The notes beneath the pieces were generated by a model. The model saw only the letters and a list, made by a program, of their open reading frames with translations. It had not been told where the DNA came from and searched no databases. Of a DNA stretch of 64,000 nucleotides, positions 50,167-57,890 are shown one piece after another. Every line of letters starts with the position of its first letter. Positions within the stretch are counted from its first letter, which is position 1. A program made the translations under genes and the position numbers. This DNA is from a virus: positions 1 to 64,000 of the IMG/VR virus record IMGVR_UViG_3300025108_004223. One strand, written 5' to 3'.

Positions 50167-50625
50167 ATGAGAAACATTGGTAGAGGATTAATTGTTATAG
50201 CCATTTTAATTGTTGGCTTTATAATTGCAAATCCAATATTTGCAAAAGAAGTAGAGATGGTAGAATATGATTTTCCTATCACAAGAATTATTGATGGTGA
50301 TACTGTAGCCTTTGAGGCAAACTTTTTACCTGATCCACTTAAACAAGAATTAAGTATTCGTGTATATGGTGTTGATACTCCCGAAAAGAGTTGGAGAGCA
50401 GAATGTGATGAAGAAGCATTATGGGGCGAGGAAGCCTCACAGTTTACTAAAGATATGATAAATTCAGCCACTACAATACAAGTAGCCATTTACAAATGGG
50501 ATAAATTTGGTGGGCGAGTATTAGGTGATATTATTATCGATGGAAATAGCCTAAGACATATGCTTATTGAAAACGGATTCGCACGTGAATACTATGGAGA
50601 TAAAAAGGAGAGCTGGTGCGATTAG
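50167..50625 (+). CDS. Secreted staphylococcal-nuclease-like (SNase) protein
   Basis: The product has 152 residues with an N-terminal hydrophobic signal or anchor (about 8-25). The thermonuclease pattern is intact: RIIDGDTVAF (Asp), IRVYGVDTPE (Arg35-type), WGEEASQF (Glu43-type) and KFGGRVLGDI (Arg87-type). It is a calcium-dependent phosphodiesterase acting on DNA or RNA, here likely in the periplasm, where it could destroy incoming DNA of competing phages or scavenge nucleotides. SD taggagg is strong. Confidence 0.9.
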   Translation: MRNIGRGLIVIAILIVGFIIANPIFAKEVEMVEYDFPITRIIDGDTVAFEANFLPDPLKQELSIRVYGVDTPEKSWRAECDEEALWGEEASQFTKDMINSATTIQVAIYKWDKFGGRVLGDIIIDGNSLRHMLIENGFAREYYGDKKESWCD

Positions 50626-50647
50626 CACTAGTTAAAAGGGAGACAGG

Positions 50648-50672
50648 AAAACGCCTTAACTGGCGTTTTTTT
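50648..50672. terminator. Bidirectional terminator at the convergent junction
   Basis: Stem AAAACGCC (50648-50655) with GGCGTTTT (50662-50669), 6-base loop and further T to 50672. The inverted stem also ends in T residues when read from the - strand (AAAAAAACGCC ... GGCGTTTT), so it can stop both the + strand genes and the - strand operon, which ends at 50677. Confidence 0.85.
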
Positions 50673-50676
50673 GTGA

Positions 50677-51027
50677 CTAATTATTGCTACAGTTGTTGAC
50701 ACATACCTGAGGCGGCTTGTCACTTTTCCACCCATCATAGTATATGTAAGTTTGAAATATTTCATGTGCAATAATTTCATCAAGACTATGATATTCCAAA
50801 TTATTCCAGTTAGGATCATTATTCATTAGGTCCATAATCCTTTCATCTTCAACAAATGCAATAGAGTCGTATTCTTTAACACGACCTTCGTTATTGTAAA
50901 CGTCTCGTAGAGTCCATGCATTACTGAAAAAGCAACAAGGCCATACTTTATTATCTGGAGTTACTTCCCAACGTCTTATATTTTGGATATGATCCATTGC
51001 CTTGCATTTGATATTACATTTAGACAT
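50677..51027 (-). CDS. SPASM-like Cys domain protein, partner of the radical SAM core gene
   Basis: The product has 116 residues; ATG 51027 with agga upstream lies two bases after the stop of the core gene. Six or more cysteines (CNIKC, KVWPCCFF, VCVNNC) occupy the positions they have in the C-terminal part of the one-piece enzyme at 43039 (HICP, LWPCSYIY, ICNMWC). It should bind an auxiliary Fe-S cluster, acting in trans with the radical SAM domain. It is the last gene of the - strand operon, five bases from the terminator. Confidence 0.65.
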   Translation of the reverse strand: MSKCNIKCKAMDHIQNIRRWEVTPDNKVWPCCFFSNAWTLRDVYNNEGRVKEYDSIAFVEDERIMDLMNNDPNWNNLEYHSLDEIIAHEIFQTYIYYDGWKSDKPPQVCVNNCSNN

Positions 51028-51029
51028 AA

Positions 51030-51674
51030 TCAATATCCTATATTAATTCCATTGTCGTCACATAATTTATTACATGCCTGCATATTTTCATCAGTTATTA
51101 ATCCATATGATCTATTATTGTAACGGAATATAATTCCAATATTCATATTGTCTGCTATTTGTTTAGCCAGTGTAACCTGTTGCCAATTCCAATCAAATAT
51201 TATATACAACCATTGTGCATATCCACCATTGTCAGCAAATGCTTTCATGTTGTTTATTGCACGTTCAAAATCAACACCTTCTCTATACAACCAATTAACA
51301 TCATGTGTAGCGCCATCTATTGCAAAATCTATCTTTAATCTTTTTTTATACTTTTTTGCAATCGACTCATACCAACCAGGTGCTCGTAACCCACCATTTG
51401 TTGATATAGTAACCATTGGTGCATAATTTAATGCGGTTTCGATAAAGTTATCAACTTGAGGATGCATCATAGGATCGCCAAACTCACCACAAAATTCAAT
51501 ATCATCAAGCTCTACATTTTTAAGATTAGCAAGTCTTTTTTCAAACACATTTAAGTCCATGTGCTTTAATTCAAGCCATGATTCTTTCTCACCTGTGTCC
51601 TCGTTTGTTCTAGCACAACTTCTACACTTAGCTTGGCAATAAGTGGTTAATGCAAAGTCAAAAGAATGTTTCAT
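51030..51674 (-). CDS. Radical SAM core protein without its auxiliary-cluster domain
   Basis: The product has 214 residues, about the size of the barrel alone. The CxxxCxxC motif is YCQAKCRSC near residue 12-20, followed by FCGEFGDPMMHP in place of GGEP. It stops just where the 43039 enzyme continues into its Cys-rich tail, which is encoded separately by the next gene in another frame. No slippery heptamer is seen at the junction, so it looks like a split gene rather than a programmed frameshift. Overlaps the 2OG gene upstream by ATGA. Confidence 0.8.
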   Translation of the reverse strand: MKHSFDFALTTYCQAKCRSCARTNEDTGEKESWLELKHMDLNVFEKRLANLKNVELDDIEFCGEFGDPMMHPQVDNFIETALNYAPMVTISTNGGLRAPGWYESIAKKYKKRLKIDFAIDGATHDVNWLYREGVDFERAINNMKAFADNGGYAQWLYIIFDWNWQQVTLAKQIADNMNIGIIFRYNNRSYGLITDENMQACNKLCDDNGINIGY

Positions 51675-52306
51675 CTTTCACTCAGATGATCCCTTATAAA
51701 CAAATAGCTATCATCTGTTAACTTGGCATTGACTACTAACCAAATACTATCATAATTAGTGCTACAATTAAATAATGTGTGTGCTTTTGTAGTATTCACT
51801 ACGTAACATTGTCCAATCTCAAAGTTAAGTGTTGTATCTTCTAACATAAATCTACAATGAGGCGCATTACAATTTTCTATACCCCATATAAGTCTAAAAC
51901 TAGTTTGCTCACCAAACACATGATCTCTGTGTGGCGGGAAGTATCCGCCTGGTGGCAGTTTTAGGAAGTGCGATCTAACACTCCAATCTAACATAGGACC
52001 CATTACTCGTTGTAGCTCAGAGCTGGTATTATATAATTCTGTAGGAACATTAAAATCATCTTCATGCCATGTTGTTCCATGTTCACGGTTATATTGTCTT
52101 AAACTATCTAATGCAGGACCTGGTCCACATTTGCCACGTTCGTTGAGAACACATAAGCCGTCACGTTTAATCCAATCTTTGTGTGGATTATATTGAGACC
52201 ATTTGTCGTTGTGTGGTGTAACTTCATGTAGTAATTGATCTACATCAAATTCAGCATCGATTTGATAAAAATCACCCCACTGCGTAATTTTTGAAATGTC
52301 ATTCAT
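51671..52306 (-). CDS. 2OG-Fe(II) oxygenase-like (Asp/Arg hydroxylase-type) protein
   Basis: The product has 211 residues. The iron ligands are suggested by PPHRDHV (H-x-D) and, 55 residues later, TTKAHTLFN (distal His), on a jelly-roll pattern similar to the gene at 57141. It would hydroxylate a side chain or small molecule with 2-oxoglutarate. ATGA overlap with the radical SAM core gene suggests that the two act on one substrate. Confidence 0.7.
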   Translation of the reverse strand: MNDISKITQWGDFYQIDAEFDVDQLLHEVTPHNDKWSQYNPHKDWIKRDGLCVLNERGKCGPGPALDSLRQYNREHGTTWHEDDFNVPTELYNTSSELQRVMGPMLDWSVRSHFLKLPPGGYFPPHRDHVFGEQTSFRLIWGIENCNAPHCRFMLEDTTLNFEIGQCYVVNTTKAHTLFNCSTNYDSIWLVVNAKLTDDSYLFIRDHLSER

Positions 52307-52315
52307 TTTGATTTC

Positions 52316-53152
52316 CTACTTGTCGTGTGTGTTGACATAGTTCTGCTTGAACGATGTCTGTGGATTCTCTCCGCCTTTTACACGTTTGTCTAGATGTTTT
52401 ACATATTGAATCATGCCATGATCAGAAAATGAATCTAACCTGCCTTTAAACAATCCTCTGATAATACCACGCCATACGTCTTTGATACGTTGCCAGCCTG
52501 TTAGGTTTCTTAAGTTTCCATAGTGATTAAAGTATTGACAATGTCCATGATGAACATAACCAAATATTAAGAATGGAACTCTAGTTACTATATCTGCATT
52601 ATTAACCCAACGATAATGAGTGAATGGAAAGTTTTCAATATACGTTCTCCACCCAACTCTAGGTGAGCCAAATGTATGTAGTTCTTTTGGATTATTTAAA
52701 GCACTGTCACCTCTACAACGGCTTGCTACTATAGTTGACATAGCTGCACCAAGTGAATGTCCACAGAACCAAATACTACGTTTTGATTGCTCTCTAATTA
52801 GGTCTTCTTTAATTAAATCCCATAATTTATCTACTTCGCCTTTAAATCCACCATGCACTCTGCCTATTGTTTCTGCAACAACTGGAAATGCTCTAGCGTC
52901 TGCTTTAATATCATTGTATTGTGTTGGCTGTGTGCCTCTACATGCAATCACTAAATCATGTTTATTCATAAAGCGATATGCTTCTGCGCCATCTATATTA
53001 TAAAACTCAACAGTAGTGAATCCTAATTTCCTTGCTAGTTTTTTAACCTCAGTTACTTTATAATAAGCAATCTGGGCCAGTTCTGCAAATAATAAGGCTC
53101 TTTTGTTACCTGACAGTAATTCTATTTTATTTGTTAGTTTTATGCTAAACAT
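52316..53152 (-). CDS. Class 3 lipase-like protein
   Basis: The product has 278 residues. Alpha/beta-hydrolase triad: Ser in CGHSLGAAMS, Asp in NNADIVTRVPF, His in YVHHGHC; LHTFGSPRVG also matches lipase_3. No signal peptide is seen, so it is probably cytoplasmic or virion-borne. It would hydrolyse acylglycerol or phospholipid esters. A TATAAATA-like sequence lies just before the start on the - strand. Confidence 0.88.
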   Translation of the reverse strand: MFSIKLTNKIELLSGNKRALLFAELAQIAYYKVTEVKKLARKLGFTTVEFYNIDGAEAYRFMNKHDLVIACRGTQPTQYNDIKADARAFPVVAETIGRVHGGFKGEVDKLWDLIKEDLIREQSKRSIWFCGHSLGAAMSTIVASRCRGDSALNNPKELHTFGSPRVGWRTYIENFPFTHYRWVNNADIVTRVPFLIFGYVHHGHCQYFNHYGNLRNLTGWQRIKDVWRGIIRGLFKGRLDSFSDHGMIQYVKHLDKRVKGGENPQTSFKQNYVNTHDK

Positions 53153-53157
53153 ATATG

Positions 53158-53165
53158 TATTTATA
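53158..53165 (-). promoter_or_regulatory. TATAAATA (T4-late-like) sequence before the lipase gene
   Basis: Read on the - strand, TATAAATA occupies 53165 to 53158, followed by CATAT and the ATG at 53152. It is the exact T4 late core, and reads TATAAATAC, overlapping the TAAATAC element seen elsewhere. As with the copy at 10042, it sits almost on the start codon. Confidence 0.35.
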
Positions 53166-54282
53166 CTCTACGCTTAGGTATCTTGCTATCAGCACTACTA
53201 ACACATGCTTTTGTTGTGCATAATGTAGGTTTATCAAACAATTTAAAGCCGGTTTCAATATTACCTAACGGTTGATCACCACAACTATAACTACGTTTTA
53301 TACTTCCATCTGGCTCTCTAATAATGATACCTTGGTATCCACTGTTACACATCCAGCCTTTGAAATTGTTAAAATCAAATGCATTAAAACGTTCTGCTTG
53401 GTCCATATACCATTTCTTGCCTTGTGAGTCTGTAAACTCTACTTGCATGTGCCATGGAACACTTGCATCATTTCTGCCTATTGTATAATCTGGAATTTCA
53501 AATTTAGGTTTAGGACGTTTAACTACCCTTGCTTCTGCAGCCTTTTGCTCTGTATAACTACGCTGTGGCATTCCATTGTGTAATTTTGCTTTCATTTCAT
53601 CTGTGTAACCCTCAACAACTTTACTTGCTGTTGGATCACTTTGTGGTTTGAGTGTTACGTTAATACCTTGCTTGTGAAAGAACAATGCATTATCATAATA
53701 CAAGTCAAATACTTCTGGAACCATAACCATGTTAATAGTTACCTGCACATCATGTTGTTGACATAATACTAATTTGTCTGCAAGGTCTTGCATCTTCTCT
53801 GGAGTATCAACATGCTCTACGTGTAAACTACATGTGATACTTGCTCTGTGAAAATGACTTGCATAGTCAACATATGTTTTAAACCATTTTATAGGTCTAC
53901 TACAATTGCTTGTCATGTGTATACTTGTATAGTTTGTGTTATGCACATCATCTGCTAAATGTTTTAGCATGTCTAAATAACCCGGATGGAACGTAGGCTC
54001 ACCTCCACTTAAACTAAAGTGAAAACTATTGAATCCATTCTGTCTTGCTTGGCGTTTTATCTCGTCTATTGTTTTGAGATTGAGTTCGGTAGGACGGTGG
54101 TCTTTACGGTCGCTACGGGCATAAGGCCAACAATAGCTGCATCTGTAGTTGCAGAATCTTCCCAATAGCCAACTAACTGTAAACAAATCACGATACAACA
54201 AAGTCCGCTGACCAACTTGAACCAAGTCGTCAAAAGGTATTTTTGTGAAATCATAATTACTCCAATTCAGTTCTTCACTCAT
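53161..54282 (-). CDS. Radical SAM protein with C-terminal SPASM-like region
   Basis: The product has 373 residues. RFCNYRCSYC (CxxxCxxC, about 43-51) is near the N-terminus, with LSGGEPTFHP at 91-100 and a C-terminal Cys group (WMCNSG, YSCGD, TLCTTKACV). This differs from the twitch family in that the Cys region comes last. Its motif continues WPYARSD, an uncommon loop. The gene lies between the SDR-like gene and the lipase. Substrate unknown. Confidence 0.92.
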   Translation of the reverse strand: MSEELNWSNYDFTKIPFDDLVQVGQRTLLYRDLFTVSWLLGRFCNYRCSYCWPYARSDRKDHRPTELNLKTIDEIKRQARQNGFNSFHFSLSGGEPTFHPGYLDMLKHLADDVHNTNYTSIHMTSNCSRPIKWFKTYVDYASHFHRASITCSLHVEHVDTPEKMQDLADKLVLCQQHDVQVTINMVMVPEVFDLYYDNALFFHKQGINVTLKPQSDPTASKVVEGYTDEMKAKLHNGMPQRSYTEQKAAEARVVKRPKPKFEIPDYTIGRNDASVPWHMQVEFTDSQGKKWYMDQAERFNAFDFNNFKGWMCNSGYQGIIIREPDGSIKRSYSCGDQPLGNIETGFKLFDKPTLCTTKACVSSADSKIPKRRV

Positions 54283-54294
54283 TTAAAATATTTC

Positions 54295-54852
54295 CTAATC
54301 ATGCTGTAATGGATCTACGCTCAGTTCATTAACTGATAAGTGTTCGGGCATATCAATTACATATTCTATTAAATCTACTGCTTCGTCTAGTGTCATTGTT
54401 TTACGTCCTGGGTGTTTATGTGCATGGTTCTCTAATGTGCCAAATGTAACATAACTTACCTTAGGACCACCTTGCCAAATGCTTTTTAAACCCATTGCAT
54501 TGCTTGTGCTACGCAAGGCCTTTTTTTCTTGTTGATAAAGCCAATCGCTACCCTTTGTAGCTCTGTCAGTTGTAGAGCTTAAATTGACTATATGTAGTCG
54601 TTTAAGGTGTCTTAAACTGGTTTTATAGACTACATCTAGTAGCAAGGTTTGATTGAAGTGCCATAATGCACTACAGTTAATAAAAACGTCAAAGTTAAGA
54701 GCCTTTTCTGCGAGCTTAGATCTATAGCCATTTTCAGTTAAATCGTAACCCCATGTGGTTCTACTAACAAATGTTGCATTAGGCCAGCGTTTAGCAATAG
54801 CACTTGCTACACCTTCTTCTGGATTGCCTGTGCATAGTATTGTTTTAGACAT
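54295..54852 (-). CDS. Short-chain dehydrogenase-like protein
   Basis: The product has 185 residues; ATG 54852 with SD-like aaagga (the longer frame begins with TTG at 54855). The N-terminal ILCTGNPEEGVASAIA is the Rossmann loop, VFINCSALW corresponds to the NxAG strand and HIVNLSS to the catalytic Ser strand; the YxxxK pair is probably WLYQQEKKAL. NAD(P)-dependent reduction or epimerisation of a small molecule or sugar is likely. Overlaps the radical SAM gene upstream by eight bases. Confidence 0.7.
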   Translation of the reverse strand: MSKTILCTGNPEEGVASAIAKRWPNATFVSRTTWGYDLTENGYRSKLAEKALNFDVFINCSALWHFNQTLLLDVVYKTSLRHLKRLHIVNLSSTTDRATKGSDWLYQQEKKALRSTSNAMGLKSIWQGGPKVSYVTFGTLENHAHKHPGRKTMTLDEAVDLIEYVIDMPEHLSVNELSVDPLQHD

Positions 54853-56071
54853 CAATGTATCCTTTAAACTCAGGACATGCTACAAGTAGTTCACCACGTT
54901 GTAATGTATCCATTTTTAAATTATAGTCTATAAACTGTTGCCATAGTTTGTCATGCCAATCTTCGGCTCTCATATACTTTAATGTGTCCATTACTTTGGG
55001 CCATTTCTGATAAGGCAGTAAACTTAGTATTGCTTTCTCTTTTAGTGCATTAGGTAGCACTCGTATATTCATGCAATCTGGGTGGTTAAGAATATTGAGA
55101 TAAACTTGGTCACCTTCTAACCCACGTGACTCTGCAAAATCTAACAGTTCATGTAACGCACATATGTTAAGGACTTGAACTGTGCAATGTATTTGAATAT
55201 CTACATTATCAAACGTGTTTAGCTCGTCGAAGTTTTTCTCTACTTTTTCCCAACTACTTGGATAACGGATGTATCTATCTCGGTCCCCTACTGCATCAAT
55301 ACTACAGTTAAGTTGGACCCGTTTAAACTTGCTCCAATATTCAATCATCTTAGGTGGAATGTTAGTTAGGTTAGTATTGTATTTTAATTTAATTCCACTC
55401 GCTAAATCGTTTTCAATACAGTAGTCTAGTAATTTATATTGTGATGTAGCAAGTGTAGGTTCACCACCCGTTAAATATATTTCTTGAACTGTATGTGCAA
55501 TGTCTTGAAAGTTTAGCCCAGTTTTCTTAAAGTCTGGCCATTCTGTCATTACATTCATAAATTTTAAAGTCTCACCTGTAAGCTCTACTGGTGGGTCTAA
55601 TTTTGCTGTTGGAATAACTTCGTTCCAATCTTTAATCCACATGCTACTTGCCCAAGGATTACACATTCTACATTTTAAATTACACAAGTTACCCAAACGT
55701 AAATCTACATAACGCACATCTACTGGAATCTCAGTATCTACCTTAACATCATCTGTCCACCATTTTTCATTAAAGCCTGCACGTGGACTGCGTATACCTG
55801 CATCTTCTTCACGGAAACATCTTACACACATTTCTGGTTTCTCACCATCAATAAGCTGTTGTCGTATTTTTGTGTATGTAGGACTGTTCCATACTTCTTC
55901 CAAATCGTTCTTATAAATTTTGTATGGTTTGTCTGTTTCAGGGTTTATAATTTGGTTTGTGTTAGGATTACTATTACAGCATACTCTAAACGAACCAGCG
56001 GCATTTGTTGCCACATGCATAAATGGTAATACGCAAAATGTTTTACTTGGTAATGGTTTATCTGTTTTCAT
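54845..56071 (-). CDS. Radical SAM protein with N-terminal Cys-rich (twitch/SPASM-like) segment
   Basis: The product has 408 residues. Shared family layout: FCVLPFMHV ... FRVCCNSN, a QQLIDGEKPEMCVRCFREEDAG helix-turn (shown in parts, CxxC about 79-82), then CNLKCRMC about 135-142 and LTGGEPTLA near 200. It is closely similar in pattern to the products of 60948, 62183 and 56192. The genes probably arose by duplication in this phage line. Product unknown. Confidence 0.93.
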   Translation of the reverse strand: MKTDKPLPSKTFCVLPFMHVATNAAGSFRVCCNSNPNTNQIINPETDKPYKIYKNDLEEVWNSPTYTKIRQQLIDGEKPEMCVRCFREEDAGIRSPRAGFNEKWWTDDVKVDTEIPVDVRYVDLRLGNLCNLKCRMCNPWASSMWIKDWNEVIPTAKLDPPVELTGETLKFMNVMTEWPDFKKTGLNFQDIAHTVQEIYLTGGEPTLATSQYKLLDYCIENDLASGIKLKYNTNLTNIPPKMIEYWSKFKRVQLNCSIDAVGDRDRYIRYPSSWEKVEKNFDELNTFDNVDIQIHCTVQVLNICALHELLDFAESRGLEGDQVYLNILNHPDCMNIRVLPNALKEKAILSLLPYQKWPKVMDTLKYMRAEDWHDKLWQQFIDYNLKMDTLQRGELLVACPEFKGYIDV

Positions 56072-56174
56072 TATTTTTAGTTTTTTGACCTTTTCCCGAT
56101 AGGTATTTTACAGTAGTTGGTTGACCAAATACTTTTATATATAATCGTGTAAAAAAAGCTTCTATCTTGCTCAT
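56058..56174 (-). CDS. Very small ORF between two radical SAM genes
   Basis: The ORF encodes 38 residues from ATG 56174 to a TAA inside the start of the radical SAM gene at 56071 (14-base overlap). Basic C-terminus with KYLSGKGQKTKNNENR. No SD can be clearly placed. It could be a tiny accessory protein, a peptide substrate, or not translated. Confidence 0.35.
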   Translation of the reverse strand: MSKIEAFFTRLYIKVFGQPTTVKYLSGKGQKTKNNENR

Positions 56175-56191
56175 AACATTATTATTTATTT

Positions 56192-57163
56192 TTAAATAAA
56201 ATCCTGATAGTTTGTTCCATGTATTTTATCCATAATTTTACTTTGTTCTATCAATGTCTTTCTTAGTATTCCATCTTGCATAGCATCTGGCGACATAAAT
56301 GCTGGGCTAATTACTGGTGTTGATTTATACCAGTTAATTTTATTATCCTGGCACCAAGTTATTATCTCATCTAAATTGTTACGGTTAAAAACCATTGGTA
56401 ATACTGTAACTGTTAGATTTGTATTCTTAGGTTTGTGCTTATTAAATATAACAGTGTTATTGCTTGTTGTCAACCAACTTGAACCAGGTCGTATATATTC
56501 ATATCTGTCACCTACTGCTTCTATGCTTATGTTAATATAGACTTGCTTAAATTTCTCAAAGTAATGATTCCATGCAGTCATGTCATGGCTTCCATTTGTT
56601 ATTAGATGTAATTCAATTGCTGGTGCTACATCTTCATCTATTAGTCGTTGTATAATCTTTTTTACTTGTGGTATCATAAATGGTTCACCACCTGTAAACT
56701 TTACAATTTTTGCATCTAACATAAGATGACTAAACTCTAATGATTGTTTAACCCAACCTGTATCTTTTAATTTGTCAAATTGAGGGTGCCAATTCTCTTG
56801 TTGATTTTCTTTAATTATTTTTGCCCATGTGCTACTGCTTGTTTGATTACACATTCTGCATGCAAAGTTGCAAGTGTTGTTTATTTTTAGGTCCCAATGC
56901 TTAATCCCTACTTCGTTCTCAAACTGCTCGTTATATTTCGTGCGTAAACTTTGTCCTGTTAGTTCTTCGCTTAATTTACATTCAGCACATTCGTTTAGCC
57001 ATTCTGTTTCGCTACGCTTACTCCATTCAGCATGACGTGTTTCCCAATCGTCATCCCAATATAAATTCTTTGTTCCTCTTTTTACCTGAAATGCACAACA
57101 AGGTCGCACTGCTCCAGTAGGTCCTATTGTTACACCGTTTTTAAATATCGAACATCTTGGCAT
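56192..57163 (-). CDS. Radical SAM protein with N-terminal Cys-rich (twitch/SPASM-like) segment, short form
   Basis: The product has 323 residues, shorter than its relatives. It opens CSIFKNGVTIGPTGAVRPCC, has ECAECKLSEEL (CxxC), CNFACRMC about 98-105 and KFTGGEPFM near 157. It overlaps the hydroxylase-like gene upstream by 23 bases, suggesting tight coupling. The C-terminal end is compact, without extra cysteines. Confidence 0.92.
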   Translation of the reverse strand: MPRCSIFKNGVTIGPTGAVRPCCAFQVKRGTKNLYWDDDWETRHAEWSKRSETEWLNECAECKLSEELTGQSLRTKYNEQFENEVGIKHWDLKINNTCNFACRMCNQTSSSTWAKIIKENQQENWHPQFDKLKDTGWVKQSLEFSHLMLDAKIVKFTGGEPFMIPQVKKIIQRLIDEDVAPAIELHLITNGSHDMTAWNHYFEKFKQVYINISIEAVGDRYEYIRPGSSWLTTSNNTVIFNKHKPKNTNLTVTVLPMVFNRNNLDEIITWCQDNKINWYKSTPVISPAFMSPDAMQDGILRKTLIEQSKIMDKIHGTNYQDFI

Positions 57164-57890
57164 AATTTTTGTTTACTATTTTCTTAAATTCATATGATGG
57201 TCCACCATCGAATATCATATGTATACGTGGTTCGTCACTGCGATTCCATACTGCATGATAATGACCAGTGTTTATTTTTATTGCACGACCTGGAGCATAT
57301 GGCATAGCGCCGTAATCTTGTATGACTAGTTTACACCCATCTGGATTATTAATAGCAACGTTAGTTGCTCCTAGCCCTGTTATTCGATCTCTGTCTGTAT
57401 GCGGCCTAATCCATCCGTTTGGTAGCAGGGCCATAAATCTAACACGACTAAAGTTTTCGTATAGCATTTCATCTTGCATCCACTCTTTAGTAATTGGTGT
57501 ATATCTGCTAATATCTGTCCAGTCACTTAATTCATGTTCTGCTTCGTCTGGCATTCCATAATCTTCTGGACAATTAGTATGCACACTACTCATACCATGC
57601 ACACATAAACTTAACCAGCCGCCGCCACTGTTTGCTCTGTGTAAACTAAAGCATTCAGTTTCTAGCAAGTGTATTGCTTCTGCATGTATTTCTTTCCATG
57701 GCACATTAATATCTGGTAATGTTACCCAAGGAACACGTGTGTTGTCCATTATGTCGTTAATTTCATCTGCTATAATTTGTTGTTTATCAGCATCAGCAGG
57801 ATTAGTATTTTTATTTTCGTGTTCGTAGAACCAATCTTTTGCCTCTTCGTCAATTTCTTCCCAATATGCTAATCGTTTATAAGTTTCCAT
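57141..57890 (-). CDS. Aspartyl/asparaginyl beta-hydroxylase-like 2OG oxygenase
   Basis: The product has 249 residues. The catalytic pattern is RPHTDRDR (H-x-D), NVAINNPDGCKL, INTGHYHAVWN (distal His region) and DEPRIHMIFD (2OG-binding Arg), as in the Asp_Arg_Hydrox family. It hydroxylates a side-chain beta carbon of a peptide or of a free amino acid. It precedes, and overlaps, a radical SAM gene, and follows the two paralogous genes. Second enzyme of this type in the operon. Confidence 0.8.
   Translation of the reverse strand: METYKRLAYWEEIDEEAKDWFYEHENKNTNPADADKQQIIADEINDIMDNTRVPWVTLPDINVPWKEIHAEAIHLLETECFSLHRANSGGGWLSLCVHGMSSVHTNCPEDYGMPDEAEHELSDWTDISRYTPITKEWMQDEMLYENFSRVRFMALLPNGWIRPHTDRDRITGLGATNVAINNPDGCKLVIQDYGAMPYAPGRAIKINTGHYHAVWNRSDEPRIHMIFDGGPSYEFKKIVNKNYAKMFDI

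Noticed and set aside
51020-51040. Programmed frameshift joining the split radical SAM genes
   Set aside because: No slippery heptamer or strong downstream stem is visible; an ATG with a short SD starts the second gene.
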